From assembly GCF_001668625.1 (NCBI RefSeq), contig NZ_LZLJ01000064.1, forward strand, positions 1 through 64,000: a stretch of DNA of 64,000 nucleotides, given 5' to 3'. Source of the stretch: Mycobacterium sp. 1274756.6. Lineage in GTDB: Bacteria; Actinomycetota; Actinomycetes; Mycobacteriales; Mycobacteriaceae. Below, in pieces: positions 28,320 to 37,638 of this stretch (its first letter is position 1; each line of letters begins with the position of its first letter). A model generated the notes under the pieces. That model saw only the letters and a list, made by a program, of their open reading frames with translations. It made no database searches and was not told the DNA's origin. A program made the translations under genes and the position numbers.

Positions 28320-29327
28320 ATGGCCGAAACCGACGGCGCCGTCGCGGTGATGGGGGCGGGCGCCTGGGGCACCGCCCTGGCCAAGGTGCTGGTGGAAGCC
28401 GGCACCGAGGTGGTGGTCTGGGCCCGCGAACCCCGGCTCGCCGAGGAGATCAACCGCACCGGGTGCAACAGCCGCTACCTGCCCGAGGTGCAGTTGCCGG
28501 CCGGCATCCGCGCCACCGCCGACCCGGCCGAGGCCCTGACCGGCACCACCACCGTGCTGCTGGGGGTGCCCGCCCAGGCGTTGCGGGAGAACCTGCAGCG
28601 CTGGGTGGCGCTGCTGGCGCCCGACGTCACGATGGTCAGCCTGGCCAAGGGCATCGAGCTGGGCACCCTGATGCGGATGAGCCAGGTCATCACCTCGGTG
28701 ACCGGGGTGGCCGCCGAGCAGGTCGCGGTGCTGTCCGGACCGAACCTGGCCAACGAGATCGCCCACCGGCAGATGGCGGCCACCGTCATCGCCTGCAGCG
28801 ATTCGGCGCGGGCGGTGGCGCTGCAGCGCAAGCTGGCCACCGGTTACTTCCGCCCCTACACCAACACCGACGTCACCGGCACCGAGATCGGCGGCGCCTG
28901 CAAGAACGTCATCGCGCTGGCCTGCGGCATCGCCGCCGGCGCCGGCATGGGGGAGAACACCGCCGCCGCGATCATCACCCGCGGCCTGGCCGAGATCACC
29001 CGGCTGGGGGTGGCGTTGGGCGCCAAGGCCGAAACCCTGGCCGGGCTGGCCGGGGTGGGCGATCTGGTGGCCACCTGCACCTCGCCGCAGTCGCGGAACC
29101 GCTCGTTCGGGGAGCGGCTGGGCCGCGGCACCAGCGTCGCGCAGGCGCGGGCGCAGACCGGCACCCTGGTCGAAGGGGTGATGTCGTGCGAGTCGGTGCT
29201 GGCCCTGGCCGGCAGCTACGACGTGGAGATGCCGCTGACCGACGCGGTCTACCGGGTCTGCCACCAGGGCCTGTCCGTCGACGACGCGATGGCGCTGCTG
29301 GCCGGGCGGCGCACCAAACCGGAGTAG
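28320..29327 (+). CDS. gpsA: Glycerol-3-phosphate dehydrogenase [NAD(P)+]
   Basis: 335 aa. Reduces dihydroxyacetone phosphate to sn-glycerol-3-phosphate for phospholipid synthesis. Rossmann motif [13 protein letters not shown] (about 12-24), [12 protein letters not shown], the catalytic lysine in [14 protein letters not shown] and [21 protein letters not shown] is ideally placed before the ATG. In H37Rv this is gpdA2, also next to ddl. Confidence 0.96.
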   Translation: MAETDGAVAVMGAGAWGTALAKVLVEAGTEVVVWAREPRLAEEINRTGCNSRYLPEVQLPAGIRATADPAEALTGTTTVLLGVPAQALRENLQRWVALLAPDVTMVSLAKGIELGTLMRMSQVITSVTGVAAEQVAVLSGPNLANEIAHRQMAATVIACSDSARAVALQRKLATGYFRPYTNTDVTGTEIGGACKNVIALACGIAAGAGMGENTAAAIITRGLAEITRLGVALGAKAETLAGLAGVGDLVATCTSPQSRNRSFGERLGRGTSVAQARAQTGTLVEGVMSCESVLALAGSYDVEMPLTDAVYRVCHQGLSVDDAMALLAGRRTKPE

Positions 29328-29357
29328 CGCACCGGCCACAGGTAGCCTCTCTAGGTT

Positions 29358-30461
29358 GTGAACGACCGGGTCCGGGTCGCCGTGGTGTTCGGCGGCCGCA
29401 GCAGCGAACACGCCATCTCCTGTGTGTCGGCGGGCAGCATCCTGCGCAACCTCGACCCGCAGCGCTTCGAAGCGATCGCGGTCGGCATCACCCGCGACGG
29501 CACCTGGGTGCTCACCGACGGCGACCCGGCGGCGCTGGCCATCACCGACCGGCGGCTGCCCGCGGTGACCACCGCGGCCGGCGCCGAGCTCGCGCTGCCG
29601 GCCGACCCGCGCCGGGCCGGCCAGCTGGTCGCGCTGAACAGCGCCGCCGGGGAGGTGCTCACCAGCGTCGACGTGGTGTTCCCGGTGCTGCACGGCCCCT
29701 ACGGCGAGGACGGCACCATCCAGGGCCTGCTGGAGCTCGCCGGGGTGCCCTACGTCGGCGCCGGCGTGCTGGCCAGCGCCGCGGGCATGGACAAGGAGTT
29801 CACCAAGAAACTGCTCGCCGCCGAAGGGCTGCCGATCGGCGCCTACACCGTGTTGCGGCCCGGCCAGCCGACGCTGCCCGACGCGGAGCGGGACCGGCTG
29901 GGCCTGCCGGTGTTCGTCAAACCGGCCCGCGGCGGCTCCTCGATCGGGGTGAGCCGGGTGGCGAGCTGGGCCGAACTGCCCGCGGCGATCGACGAGGCGC
30001 GCCGCCACGACCCGAAGGTCATCGTGGAAGCCGCCGTGACCGGCCGCGAACTGGAATGCGGTGTGCTGGAGTTTCCCGACGGCGCGGTGCGCGCCAGCGA
30101 ACTCGGCGAGATCCGGGTCACCGAGGTCTGCGGCGACCAGGACGCCTTCTACGACTTCACCACCAAATACCTCGACAACGCCGCTGAACTCGACGTGCCG
30201 GCCCGGGTGGACGCCGAGACCGCCGCGGCGCTGCGCGACCTGGCGGTGCGGGCCTTCCGCGCCATCGACTGCCAGGGGCTGGCGCGGGTGGACTTCTTCC
30301 TCACCGACGAGGGGCCGCTGGTCAACGAGATCAACACGATGCCCGGGTTCACCACGATCTCGATGTACCCGCAGATGTGGGCGGCCAGCGGGGTGGACTA
30401 TCCGACCCTGCTGGCCACCATGGTGCAGACCGCGCTGGCCCGCGGCACCGGGCTGCGCTGA
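29358..30461 (+). CDS. ddl: D-alanine--D-alanine ligase
   Basis: 367 aa. ATP-grasp enzyme making the D-Ala-D-Ala dipeptide of peptidoglycan, the target of D-cycloserine. N domain with [19 protein letters not shown], central [23 protein letters not shown]-grasp loop [12 protein letters not shown] and the metal-binding [19 protein letters not shown] start at 29358. Two TANNNT-like elements (29343-29348 and 29352-29357) lie just before it, so initiation may be close to leaderless. Confidence 0.96.
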   Translation: MNDRVRVAVVFGGRSSEHAISCVSAGSILRNLDPQRFEAIAVGITRDGTWVLTDGDPAALAITDRRLPAVTTAAGAELALPADPRRAGQLVALNSAAGEVLTSVDVVFPVLHGPYGEDGTIQGLLELAGVPYVGAGVLASAAGMDKEFTKKLLAAEGLPIGAYTVLRPGQPTLPDAERDRLGLPVFVKPARGGSSIGVSRVASWAELPAAIDEARRHDPKVIVEAAVTGRELECGVLEFPDGAVRASELGEIRVTEVCGDQDAFYDFTTKYLDNAAELDVPARVDAETAAALRDLAVRAFRAIDCQGLARVDFFLTDEGPLVNEINTMPGFTTISMYPQMWAASGVDYPTLLATMVQTALARGTGLR

Positions 30462-30468
30462 GCGCCGC

Positions 30469-31005
30469 TCAGCCCACCGGCGCCGGATCGATCGGGGTGG
30501 CGGCCACCGCGGCGCTGATCGCCGCCGACACCTGCTGGATGGGGTCGGGGCCCGAGCCGGCCGGCAACGTCAGCGCGACATACACCGGCCGGTCCACCGC
30601 GAACCAGGTGGTGCGGTCATCGGCGCGCACCGCGAACCACTGCACCGCGTCGACCTGTTGCAGGGGGGCGCCGACGACGAACTCCGGCGGGCGCTCGAGC
30701 CCGCAGCGCAGCACCACCGGGTCGCCGGGCTCGCCGCCCCGGTCGCGGCGCCAGGCGGCGGCCCCCGCCGGGGCCGGTTCGGCCAGTTCGGCGCGGGTGA
30801 AGTCGCCGAGGTGCTCGGGCAGCGCCGCCAGCAGCGCCGCGCACTGCGGCCCGTCGGCCTGCGGTGCGGGCACCGCGGCCAGCACCACCGGCGCGGCCGG
30901 GGCATGCCGGGTGGCCGCGAGCACCAGCACCACCACGACCGCGGCGATCGCCACCACCAGCGCGGCGATCAGCGACCAGCGCGGCGGGCCGTCGGCCTCG
31001 TCCAT
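30469..31005 (-). CDS. DUF3515 membrane-anchored protein
   Basis: 178 aa from ATG 31005 (a start at 31038 would add 11 residues; AAGG just upstream favours 31005). One N-terminal membrane helix (about 12-33), then an extracytoplasmic domain of the actinobacterial DUF3515 family with two cysteines likely forming a disulphide and the motif WRRDRGGEPGDPVVLRCG. Ortholog of H37Rv Rv2980 by position. No function is known. It is convergent with ddl and divergent from thiL. Confidence 0.8.
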   Translation of the reverse strand: MDEADGPPRWSLIAALVVAIAAVVVVLVLAATRHAPAAPVVLAAVPAPQADGPQCAALLAALPEHLGDFTRAELAEPAPAGAAAWRRDRGGEPGDPVVLRCGLERPPEFVVGAPLQQVDAVQWFAVRADDRTTWFAVDRPVYVALTLPAGSGPDPIQQVSAAISAAVAATPIDPAPVG

Positions 31006-31092
31006 CCGGTGCCCCTTCCACTCGGGCCTACACTGCACAACTGTCCGCCCACGGCGGCGGCACCGAACCTACCGGCCGCGGGAGGAGCCGAC

Positions 31093-32049
31093 GTGAGCGA
31101 GCAGCCCACGCTGGGTCAACTGGGCGAGTTTCCCATGATCGAGCGGCTGGTGGCCGGGCGCCACCAGCCCGCGAGCACGCTGCTGGGGCCGGGCGACGAC
31201 GCCGCGGTGGTGGCCGCCGGCGACCGGCGCACCGTGGTCAGCACCGACCTGCTGGTGGCCGGGCGGCACTTCCGGTTGGACTGGGCGAGCCCGCACCAGG
31301 TGGGCCGCAAGGCGATCGCGCAGAACGCCGCCGACATCGAGGCGATGGGCGCGCGACCCACCGCGTTCGTGGTGGGCTTCGCCGCCCCCGCGCACACCCC
31401 GGTGCAGCAGGTGACGGCGCTGGCCGACGGCATGTGGGCCGAGGCGCAGCAGCTGGGCGCCGGGATCGTCGGCGGCGATCTGGTGCAGGCCGACACCTGG
31501 GTGGTCGCGGTGACCGCGCTGGGGGAGTTGGACGGGCGCCCGCCGGTGCTGCGGTCCGGGGCCCGCCCGGGCGCGGTGGTGGCGGTGAGCGGCGAGCTGG
31601 GCCGCTCGGCGGCCGGATATGCGGTGTGGGACAACGGCGTCGACGGCTTCGATGAGCTGCGCCGCCGTCATCTGGCGCCGCAACCGCCCTACGGGCAGGG
31701 CCCGGCCGCCGCCGCGGCGGGCGCGCTGGCGATGACCGACGTCTCCGACGGGCTGATCGCCGACCTCGGCCACATCGCGGTCGCCTCCGGGGTCGACATC
31801 GACCTCGCCGCGGACGCGCTGGCCGCCGACCGCGACGCGCTGGCCTCGGCGGCCGCGGCCGTCGGCGCCGACCCGGACGACTGGGTGCTGGGCGGCGGTG
31901 AGGACCACGCCCTGGTGGCGGTGTTCGACGGGGCGCTGCCCGCCGGCTGGCGCGCGATCGGGCGGGTGCGCGCCGGGGCGGGGCGGGTGCTGGTCGACGG
32001 CGCCGTACCCGCCGCGAGGGGCTGGCAGTCGTTCGATGTGCCGCGGTGA
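31093..32049 (+). CDS. thiL: Thiamine-monophosphate kinase
   Basis: 318 aa. ATP-dependent phosphorylation of thiamine monophosphate to the pyrophosphate cofactor. AIR-synthase-like fold: GPGDDAAVV, VSTDLLVAGRHFRLDW, QNAADIEAMGARP, the acidic metal site IVGGDLVQAD, and TDVSDGLIADLGHIA then LGGGEDHALV. GGAGGAG stands at the correct distance from GTG 31093. The next gene is probably in the same transcript. Confidence 0.95.
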   Translation: MSEQPTLGQLGEFPMIERLVAGRHQPASTLLGPGDDAAVVAAGDRRTVVSTDLLVAGRHFRLDWASPHQVGRKAIAQNAADIEAMGARPTAFVVGFAAPAHTPVQQVTALADGMWAEAQQLGAGIVGGDLVQADTWVVAVTALGELDGRPPVLRSGARPGAVVAVSGELGRSAAGYAVWDNGVDGFDELRRRHLAPQPPYGQGPAAAAAGALAMTDVSDGLIADLGHIAVASGVDIDLAADALAADRDALASAAAAVGADPDDWVLGGGEDHALVAVFDGALPAGWRAIGRVRAGAGRVLVDGAVPAARGWQSFDVPR

Positions 32050-32075
32050 CCGCGGTGCGGGAAAGGAGGCACGGC

Positions 32076-32504
32076 ATGGCCGATGACGTCGAGTTCTCCG
32101 CCGCGGCCGACCGGGTGGACCGGGACTGGCTGTGGCAGGAACTGATCGAGCACACCTACTGGGCGAAGTACCGCACCCGGGCGATGTTCGACCGGCAACT
32201 CGATGTCGCCTGGCGGCTCGTCGGCGCCTACCGCGTCGCCGACGGGCAGATGGTGGGGTTCTGCCGGGCCTTCTCCGACGACGCGGCGATGGCCTATCTC
32301 GCCGACGTGTACGTCCATCGCGAGCAGCGCGGACGCGGCATCGGCCGGCGGTTGGTGCGCGCCATGATCGACGACGGCCCTGGCCGCGACTTCCGGTGGA
32401 TGCTGCACACCGTCGACGCCCACACCCTGTATGAGCCGCTGGGCTTCGCCGCCCCGGACGGCACGTTCCTGGAACGGGCGTCGCGGCTGCCGCACGTCCG
32501 GTGA
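32076..32504 (+). CDS. GNAT-family N-acetyltransferase
   Basis: 142 aa. Acetyl-CoA-binding signature [19 protein letters not shown] (Q/R-x-x-G-x-G/A) following the beta-4 strand AYLADVYV, and a C-terminal HTLYEPLGF segment typical of small stand-alone GNATs. Substrate unknown. ATG 32076 is chosen for AAAGGAGG at the correct spacing; an upstream GTG at 32046 would overlap the thiL stop. It lies between thiL and ung, a place where I do not recall an acetyltransferase in H37Rv. Confidence 0.85.
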   Translation: MADDVEFSAAADRVDRDWLWQELIEHTYWAKYRTRAMFDRQLDVAWRLVGAYRVADGQMVGFCRAFSDDAAMAYLADVYVHREQRGRGIGRRLVRAMIDDGPGRDFRWMLHTVDAHTLYEPLGFAAPDGTFLERASRLPHVR

Positions 32505-32552
32505 GCACCCGCGGCGGGACGCGCGGCCCGGCCCCGGTACCCTCTGCTGACC

Positions 32553-32660
32553 ATGGGGCACCCGAGTCGTCTGCGCGCGTCGCACCGATGCCTCCCGACA
32601 GCGCGAACCTTCCCCGGAAATCGGTTGGCGCGCCAGGGCTTTCAAAGGGCAGCGCGGTGA
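32553..32660 (+). CDS. Possible 35-aa upstream ORF coupled to ung
   Basis: ATG at 32553 opens a 35-codon frame rich in Arg ([13 protein letters not shown] at the start) that ends with TGA overlapping the ung GTG as GTGA. A TACCCT -10 element (32538-32543) ends 9 nt before the ATG, so it could be a near-leaderless uORF through which ribosomes reach ung. Random open frames of this size are common at this GC, and no homolog is recognised. No other feature is seen in 32505-32656. Confidence 0.35.
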   Translation: MGHPSRLRASHRCLPTARTFPGNRLARQGFQRAAR

Positions 32661-33337
32661 CCGCCCGCCCCCTGCGCGAACTCGTCGAGCCGGGCTGGGC
32701 GCAGGCGCTGGAGCCGGTGGCCGAGCAGGTCGCCACCATGGGACGGTTCCTGCGCGACGAGATCGGCGCCGGCCGGCGCTACCTGCCGGAGGGGCGGAAT
32801 GTGTTGCGGGCGTTCAGCGCCCCGTTCGACGGGGTGCGGGTGCTCATCGTGGGCCAGGATCCCTATCCGACCCCGGGCCACGCGGTGGGTTTGAGTTTCT
32901 CGGTGGCCTCCGACGTGCGCCCGCTGCCGCGCAGCCTGGCCAACATCTTCGCCGAGTACCGCGCCGACCTGGGCCACCCCGAACCGTCCTGCGGCGACCT
33001 CACACCGTGGGCGCAGCGCGGGGTGCTGCTGCTCAACCGGGTGCTCACCGTGGCCCCGGGCAGCCCCGCCTCGCATCGCGGCAAGGGCTGGGAGGCGGTC
33101 ACCGAGTGCGCGATCCGGGCCCTGGCCGGCCGGGGGCAGCCGATGGTGGCGATCCTGTGGGGCCGGGACGCCGCCGGCCTCAAACCGATGCTGGGCGCCG
33201 ATGCCGCGGTGATCGAGTCGCCGCACCCCTCGCCGCTGTCGGCGTCCCGCGGGTTCTTCGGCTCCCGGCCGTTCAGCCGGGCCAACGACCTGCTCACCGC
33301 GATGGGCGCCGAACCGGTCGACTGGCGGCTGCCCTAG
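32657..33337 (+). CDS. ung: Uracil-DNA glycosylase
   Basis: 226 aa family-1 UDG removing uracil from DNA in base excision repair. The water-activating Asp is D68 in [16 protein letters not shown]; the leucine-loop motif with H190 is [16 protein letters not shown] 32657 gives an N-terminus ([13 protein letters not shown]) like the H37Rv protein and overlaps the stop of a small upstream ORF. Ends 40 bp before the convergent rpmB. Confidence 0.96.
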   Translation: MTARPLRELVEPGWAQALEPVAEQVATMGRFLRDEIGAGRRYLPEGRNVLRAFSAPFDGVRVLIVGQDPYPTPGHAVGLSFSVASDVRPLPRSLANIFAEYRADLGHPEPSCGDLTPWAQRGVLLLNRVLTVAPGSPASHRGKGWEAVTECAIRALAGRGQPMVAILWGRDAAGLKPMLGADAAVIESPHPSPLSASRGFFGSRPFSRANDLLTAMGAEPVDWRLP

Positions 33338-33377
33338 CCGGTGGTCGGGGTGGCGTCGTGTGCCCGAGGGCGGCGGG

Positions 33378-33572
33378 TCAGCCGCGGGCGACCTTGCCGG
33401 CCTTGAGGCAGGAGGTGCAGACGTTGATCCGCTGCTTGTTGCCGCCCGGGCGGGTCACGGCGCGCACGGTCTGGATGTTGGGGTTCCAGCGCCGGCTGTG
33501 CCGCCGGTGCGAGTGCGACACCGACTTGCCGAAGCCGGGGCCTTTGCTACAGATATCGCACACGGCAGCCAT
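33378..33572 (-). CDS. rpmB: Ribosomal protein bL28, zinc-binding (C+) form
   Basis: 64 aa. MAAVCDICSKGPGFG at the N-terminus and VCTSCLKAGKV at the C-terminus provide four cysteines (C5, C8, C52, C55) for a zinc ribbon, and the middle SHRRHSRRWNPNIQ is bL28. ATG 33572 has GAGGA upstream; on the same strand TATTCT at 33670-33675 suggests a leader of about 90 nt. Mycobacteria usually carry cysteine-free bL28 paralogs expressed when zinc is low; this is the zinc-replete form. Confidence 0.93.
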   Translation of the reverse strand: MAAVCDICSKGPGFGKSVSHSHRRHSRRWNPNIQTVRAVTRPGGNKQRINVCTSCLKAGKVARG

Positions 33573-33790
33573 GGTGAACTCCTCGAAACGTCTGCTTGGG
33601 GCGGTGGTGCATGCCCGGTCTCCTGCGTCGCCGGGCCAACGACCCGCAGGGTGGCCCGACAACCCGACCAGAATAGCGGCCCCGGCGGCAATGGCCAAAA
33701 CCATCCACACCGGGCGGGCCTGGCGGGCGGTTCTGTCGGCGCCGCTGGCTAGGCTGGCGCCCACCGACGGGGCGAGGAGGTGGACCGGCC

Positions 33791-35419
33791 ATGGCCGAAC
33801 GCGGGCTCGACGCGGTGGCGTTACGGGACTGGGCACACACCGCCGTCGGTGACCTGATCACCCACACCGACGAGATCAACCGGCTCAACGTCTTCCCGGT
33901 CGCCGATTCCGACACCGGCACCAACATGCTGTTCACGATGCGTTCGGCGCTGGCCGAAGCCAACACCGCCGCCGGCTCCGGGGAGCTGACCCGGGTCGCC
34001 ACCGCGTTGTCGGTGGGCGCCCTGCACGGCGCCCGCGGCAACTCCGGGGTGATCCTCTCCCAGATCCTGCGGGGCCTGGCCGACGTGCTCACCGAGGCCG
34101 ACGTACCGTCGGCCGAGATCGGTGCGGAGCTGTTGGGTGCTGCGCTGCAGCGCGGGGTGGAGCTGGCGATCGCCTCGATGGGCGGGCGGGAGGTGCCCGG
34201 CACCGTGGTGTCGGTGCTGGCGGCGGCCGCCGCCGCGGTACGGCGCAGCGCGGCGGCGGGCGGCGGGCCGGGCAACGCGGTCACCGCCGCCGGGGACGCC
34301 GCCGCGACCGCCCTGGACCAGACCACCGGCCAGCTCGAGGCGCTCACCGAGGCCGGGGTGGTCGACGCCGGCGGGCGCGGCCTGCTGGTGCTGCTGGACG
34401 CGATGACCGCCACCGTCACCGGGCTGGTGCCGGCCCGCCCCGCCTACCGGCCGGCGCCGCCCCCGCAGCCCGAACCCGACGCGGCCCCGCCGGGCCCGCA
34501 GTTCGAGGTGATGTACCTGCTGCACGACTGCCCGCCCGCCGGGGTCGAGGCGCTGCGCCACCGGCTGACCCGGCTGGGCGAATCGGTGGCGATCGCCGCC
34601 GGCGCCGACGGTCACTCGGTGCACGTGCACACCGACGACGCGGGGGCCGCGGTGGAGGCCGGGCTGGCGGTCGGCCGGCTGTCCGGCATCCACATCTCCG
34701 GGCTGTTCACCCCGCGTCCGCGGGGCAGCTGGGCGCGGGAGCGCGCCGTGCTGGCCGTCGTCGACGGCGCCGGCGCCGCCGAGCTGTTCGCCGCGGAGGG
34801 CGCCTGCATCCTGCCGGTCGATGCGGCCGAGCCGATCAGCGCGGCGCAGCTGCTCCGCGCCATGGTCGACACGGGCGCCGCGCAGGTGCTGGTGCTGCCC
34901 AACGGCCACCTGCCCGCCGAGGAGTTGGTGGCCGGCTGCACCGCCGCCACCGGCTGGGGCATCGAGGTGGTGCCGCTGCCGACCGCCTCGATGGTGCAGG
35001 GGCTGGCCGCCCTGGCGGTGCACGACCCGGCCCGCCAGATCGTCGACGACGGCTTCACCATGACCCGCGCGGCCGCCGCCACCCGCTACGGCTCGGTGGC
35101 GCTGGCCAACGAAGCCGCCCTGACCTGGGCCGGGCCGTGCAACCCCGGCGACGGGCTGGGCATCGCCGGGGGAGAGGTGCTGATCGTCGGGCCGGATGTG
35201 GTCACCGCCGCCGCCGGGCTGATCGACCTGCTGCTGGCCGCGGGCGGTGAACTGGTGACCGTGCTGATCGGCGCCGACGGCGCGGGACCCGGCGGGGCCG
35301 ACGCGGACCCGGTGACGGCGGTGCTGAAAACCCATGTCCACGAGGCCCATCCGGGCATCGAGCTGGCCGTCTACCACACCGGGCACGGCGGTGACGCGCT
35401 GCTGATCGGTGTCGAGTGA
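33791..35419 (+). CDS. DAK2/DegV-type kinase-like protein (FakA-like)
   Basis: 542 aa. N-terminal DAK2 (DhaL) nucleotide-binding domain with NVFPVADSDTGTNMLFTM and GARGNSGVILSQILRG (ADP and Mg2+ ligands), a Pro-rich linker near 220, then a FakA-type middle and C-terminal part. In Firmicutes FakA phosphorylates fatty acids bound by FakB; whether the mycobacterial protein does is not known. In H37Rv the corresponding region is annotated as two ORFs (Rv2975c/Rv2974c); here it is one intact gene. TAGGCT at 33750-33755 and GGAGG at 33776-33780 precede the ATG. TGATG overlap couples it to recG. Confidence 0.88.
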   Translation: MAERGLDAVALRDWAHTAVGDLITHTDEINRLNVFPVADSDTGTNMLFTMRSALAEANTAAGSGELTRVATALSVGALHGARGNSGVILSQILRGLADVLTEADVPSAEIGAELLGAALQRGVELAIASMGGREVPGTVVSVLAAAAAAVRRSAAAGGGPGNAVTAAGDAAATALDQTTGQLEALTEAGVVDAGGRGLLVLLDAMTATVTGLVPARPAYRPAPPPQPEPDAAPPGPQFEVMYLLHDCPPAGVEALRHRLTRLGESVAIAAGADGHSVHVHTDDAGAAVEAGLAVGRLSGIHISGLFTPRPRGSWARERAVLAVVDGAGAAELFAAEGACILPVDAAEPISAAQLLRAMVDTGAAQVLVLPNGHLPAEELVAGCTAATGWGIEVVPLPTASMVQGLAALAVHDPARQIVDDGFTMTRAAAATRYGSVALANEAALTWAGPCNPGDGLGIAGGEVLIVGPDVVTAAAGLIDLLLAAGGELVTVLIGADGAGPGGADADPVTAVLKTHVHEAHPGIELAVYHTGHGGDALLIGVE

Positions 35420-37638
35420 TGGCGAAGCTGACCGACCGGCTCGACTTCGTCGTCGGCGGCAAGGCCGCCCGACAACTCGCCGAGTATTTCGACATCCGCA
35501 CCGTCGATGACCTGCTGCGCCACTACCCGCGCACCTACACCGGGGGCGGCCCGGTGCGCGGCCCCGACGACGGGCGCCCACCCGCCGGGCAACACATCAC
35601 GATCGTCGACACCATCAGCTACGCGGACTGGCGCTCACCGTACAACAGCAAGAAGCCCAAGGACAGATACCTGCGGGTCACCCTCGGAACCGGCCGGAAG
35701 GCGGTGAGCGCCACCTTCTTCCACGCCCGGAAGTGGCTCGCCGACAAACTCACCAAGGGCACCCGGGTGATGCTCTCCGGTGAGGTCAGCTACTACCGCG
35801 GCGCCATGCAACTGACCCACCCGGATTTTCTGGTGCTCAACGACCCGAAGGCCGCCAGCCGTTCGCTGCGCCGCATCGCCGAAGCCTCCCAGGCGGTCAG
35901 CGGGGCGGTGGTCCAGGCCGAATTCGAGCGGTCCTGCTACCCGATCTACCCGGCCAGCGCGAAGATGCAGAGTTGGGACATCTTCTCCTGCGTGCGCCAG
36001 GTGCTCGAGGTCCTCGACCCGGTGCCCGACCCGCTGCCCGAACCGCTGCGCGCCGAGCACGACCTGATCAGCGAGGATGCGGCGCTGCGTGCCGTCCACC
36101 TCGCCGAGGACGAGGCCACCCGCCGCCGCGCCCGCGACCGGCTGGCCTTCGACGAGGCCATCGGGCTGCAGTGGGCGCTGCTGGCCCGCAGGCACAGCGA
36201 GCTGGGCCAATCCGGTCCCGCCGCCCCGCCGGCCGACGCGGGGCTGACGGCGGCGCTACGCGACCGGTTGCCGTTCGAGCTGACCGCCGGGCAGCGCGCC
36301 GTGCTCGACACCCTCGAATCCGAGCTGGCCGGGCCGCGGCCGATGAACCGGCTGCTGCAAGGCGAGGTCGGCTCGGGCAAGACCATCGTCGCCGTGCTGG
36401 CCATGCTGCAGCTGGTCGACGCCGGCTACCAGTGCGCGCTGCTCGCCCCGACCGAAGTGCTTGCCGCCCAGCATCTCCGGTCGATCACCGACGTGCTGGG
36501 CCCGCTGGCGCTGGGCGGCCAGCTCGGCGGCGCCGAGGACGCCACCCGGGTGGCGCTGCTCACCGGATCGATGACCGCCGCCCAGAAGAAGCAGGTGCGC
36601 GCCGAGATCGCCGCCGGCACGGCCGGCATCGTGGTGGGCACCCACGCGCTGCTGCAGGACACCGTGACGTTCGACCGGCTGGGCCTGGTGGTGATCGACG
36701 AACAGCACCGGTTCGGGGTGGAGCAGCGCGACCAACTGCGCGCCAAAGCCCCCGACGGCATCACCCCGCATCTGCTGGTCATGACCGCCACCCCGATCCC
36801 GCGTACGGTAGCCCTGACCGTCTACGGCGATCTGGAGACCGCCACGCTGCGCGAGCTGCCGCGCGGCCGCCAGCCGATCACCACCACCACGGTCTTCGCC
36901 AAGGACAAACCCGCCTGGCTGGACCGGGCCTGGGCGCGCATCAACGAGGAGGTCGCGGCCGGGCGGCAGGCCTACGTGGTGGCGCCGCGCATCGACGAGA
37001 CCGACCCGGCCGAGGACAGCGAGGACGCGCCCCGGCCGTCGGCCACCGCGGTGGGCGCCTACGACCGGCTGCGCGCCGGCCCGCTGGCCGGGCTGCGACT
37101 CGGGCTCATGCACGGCCGGCTGGGCACCGAGGAGAAGGACGCCGTGATGGCGGCGTTCCGCGCCGGCCACCTCGACGTGCTGGTGTGCACCACGGTGATC
37201 GAGGTCGGCGTGGATGTGCCCAACGCCACCATGATGGTGGTGCTGGACGCCGACCGGTTCGGCATCAGCCAGCTGCACCAGCTGCGCGGGCGGATCGGGC
37301 GCGGCGCCCACGCCAGCCTCTGCCTGCTGGTCACCTGGGCGTCCCCGGCGTCGCGTTCGGGGGCCCGGCTCAACGCGGTCGCCGCCACCGTCGACGGCTT
37401 CCGGCTCGCCGAGCTGGACCTGGCGGAGCGGCGCGAAGGAGATGTGTTGGGCAGCACCCAGTCCGGGCGCGCCATCACCTTGCAACTGCTGTCGCTGGCC
37501 GAGCACGCCGAGCTGATCGAGGCGGCCCGCCGATTCTGCGTGCACGCCCACGCCGAGGACCCCGCCGACCCCGGGCTGGCCCGGCTGGCCGCCCAGTTCA
37601 CCGACACCGACGCCATCGAATACCTGGACAAGTCATGA
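35419..37638 (+). CDS. recG: ATP-dependent DNA helicase RecG
   Basis: 739 aa. Branch migration and rescue of stalled forks. N-terminal wedge/OB domain (DLLRHYPRTYTGGG), helicase motifs: Walker A GEVGSGKT (about residue 316), the DEAD-box variant DEQH in VVIDEQHRFGV, motif III TATPIPRT, motif VI LRGRIGRGAHASLCL. ATG 35419 is preferred over the GTG three bases earlier because of the TGATG coupling with the DAK2 gene. Its stop overlaps the next ATG by 4 bp. Confidence 0.96.
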   Translation: MAKLTDRLDFVVGGKAARQLAEYFDIRTVDDLLRHYPRTYTGGGPVRGPDDGRPPAGQHITIVDTISYADWRSPYNSKKPKDRYLRVTLGTGRKAVSATFFHARKWLADKLTKGTRVMLSGEVSYYRGAMQLTHPDFLVLNDPKAASRSLRRIAEASQAVSGAVVQAEFERSCYPIYPASAKMQSWDIFSCVRQVLEVLDPVPDPLPEPLRAEHDLISEDAALRAVHLAEDEATRRRARDRLAFDEAIGLQWALLARRHSELGQSGPAAPPADAGLTAALRDRLPFELTAGQRAVLDTLESELAGPRPMNRLLQGEVGSGKTIVAVLAMLQLVDAGYQCALLAPTEVLAAQHLRSITDVLGPLALGGQLGGAEDATRVALLTGSMTAAQKKQVRAEIAAGTAGIVVGTHALLQDTVTFDRLGLVVIDEQHRFGVEQRDQLRAKAPDGITPHLLVMTATPIPRTVALTVYGDLETATLRELPRGRQPITTTTVFAKDKPAWLDRAWARINEEVAAGRQAYVVAPRIDETDPAEDSEDAPRPSATAVGAYDRLRAGPLAGLRLGLMHGRLGTEEKDAVMAAFRAGHLDVLVCTTVIEVGVDVPNATMMVVLDADRFGISQLHQLRGRIGRGAHASLCLLVTWASPASRSGARLNAVAATVDGFRLAELDLAERREGDVLGSTQSGRAITLQLLSLAEHAELIEAARRFCVHAHAEDPADPGLARLAAQFTDTDAIEYLDKS

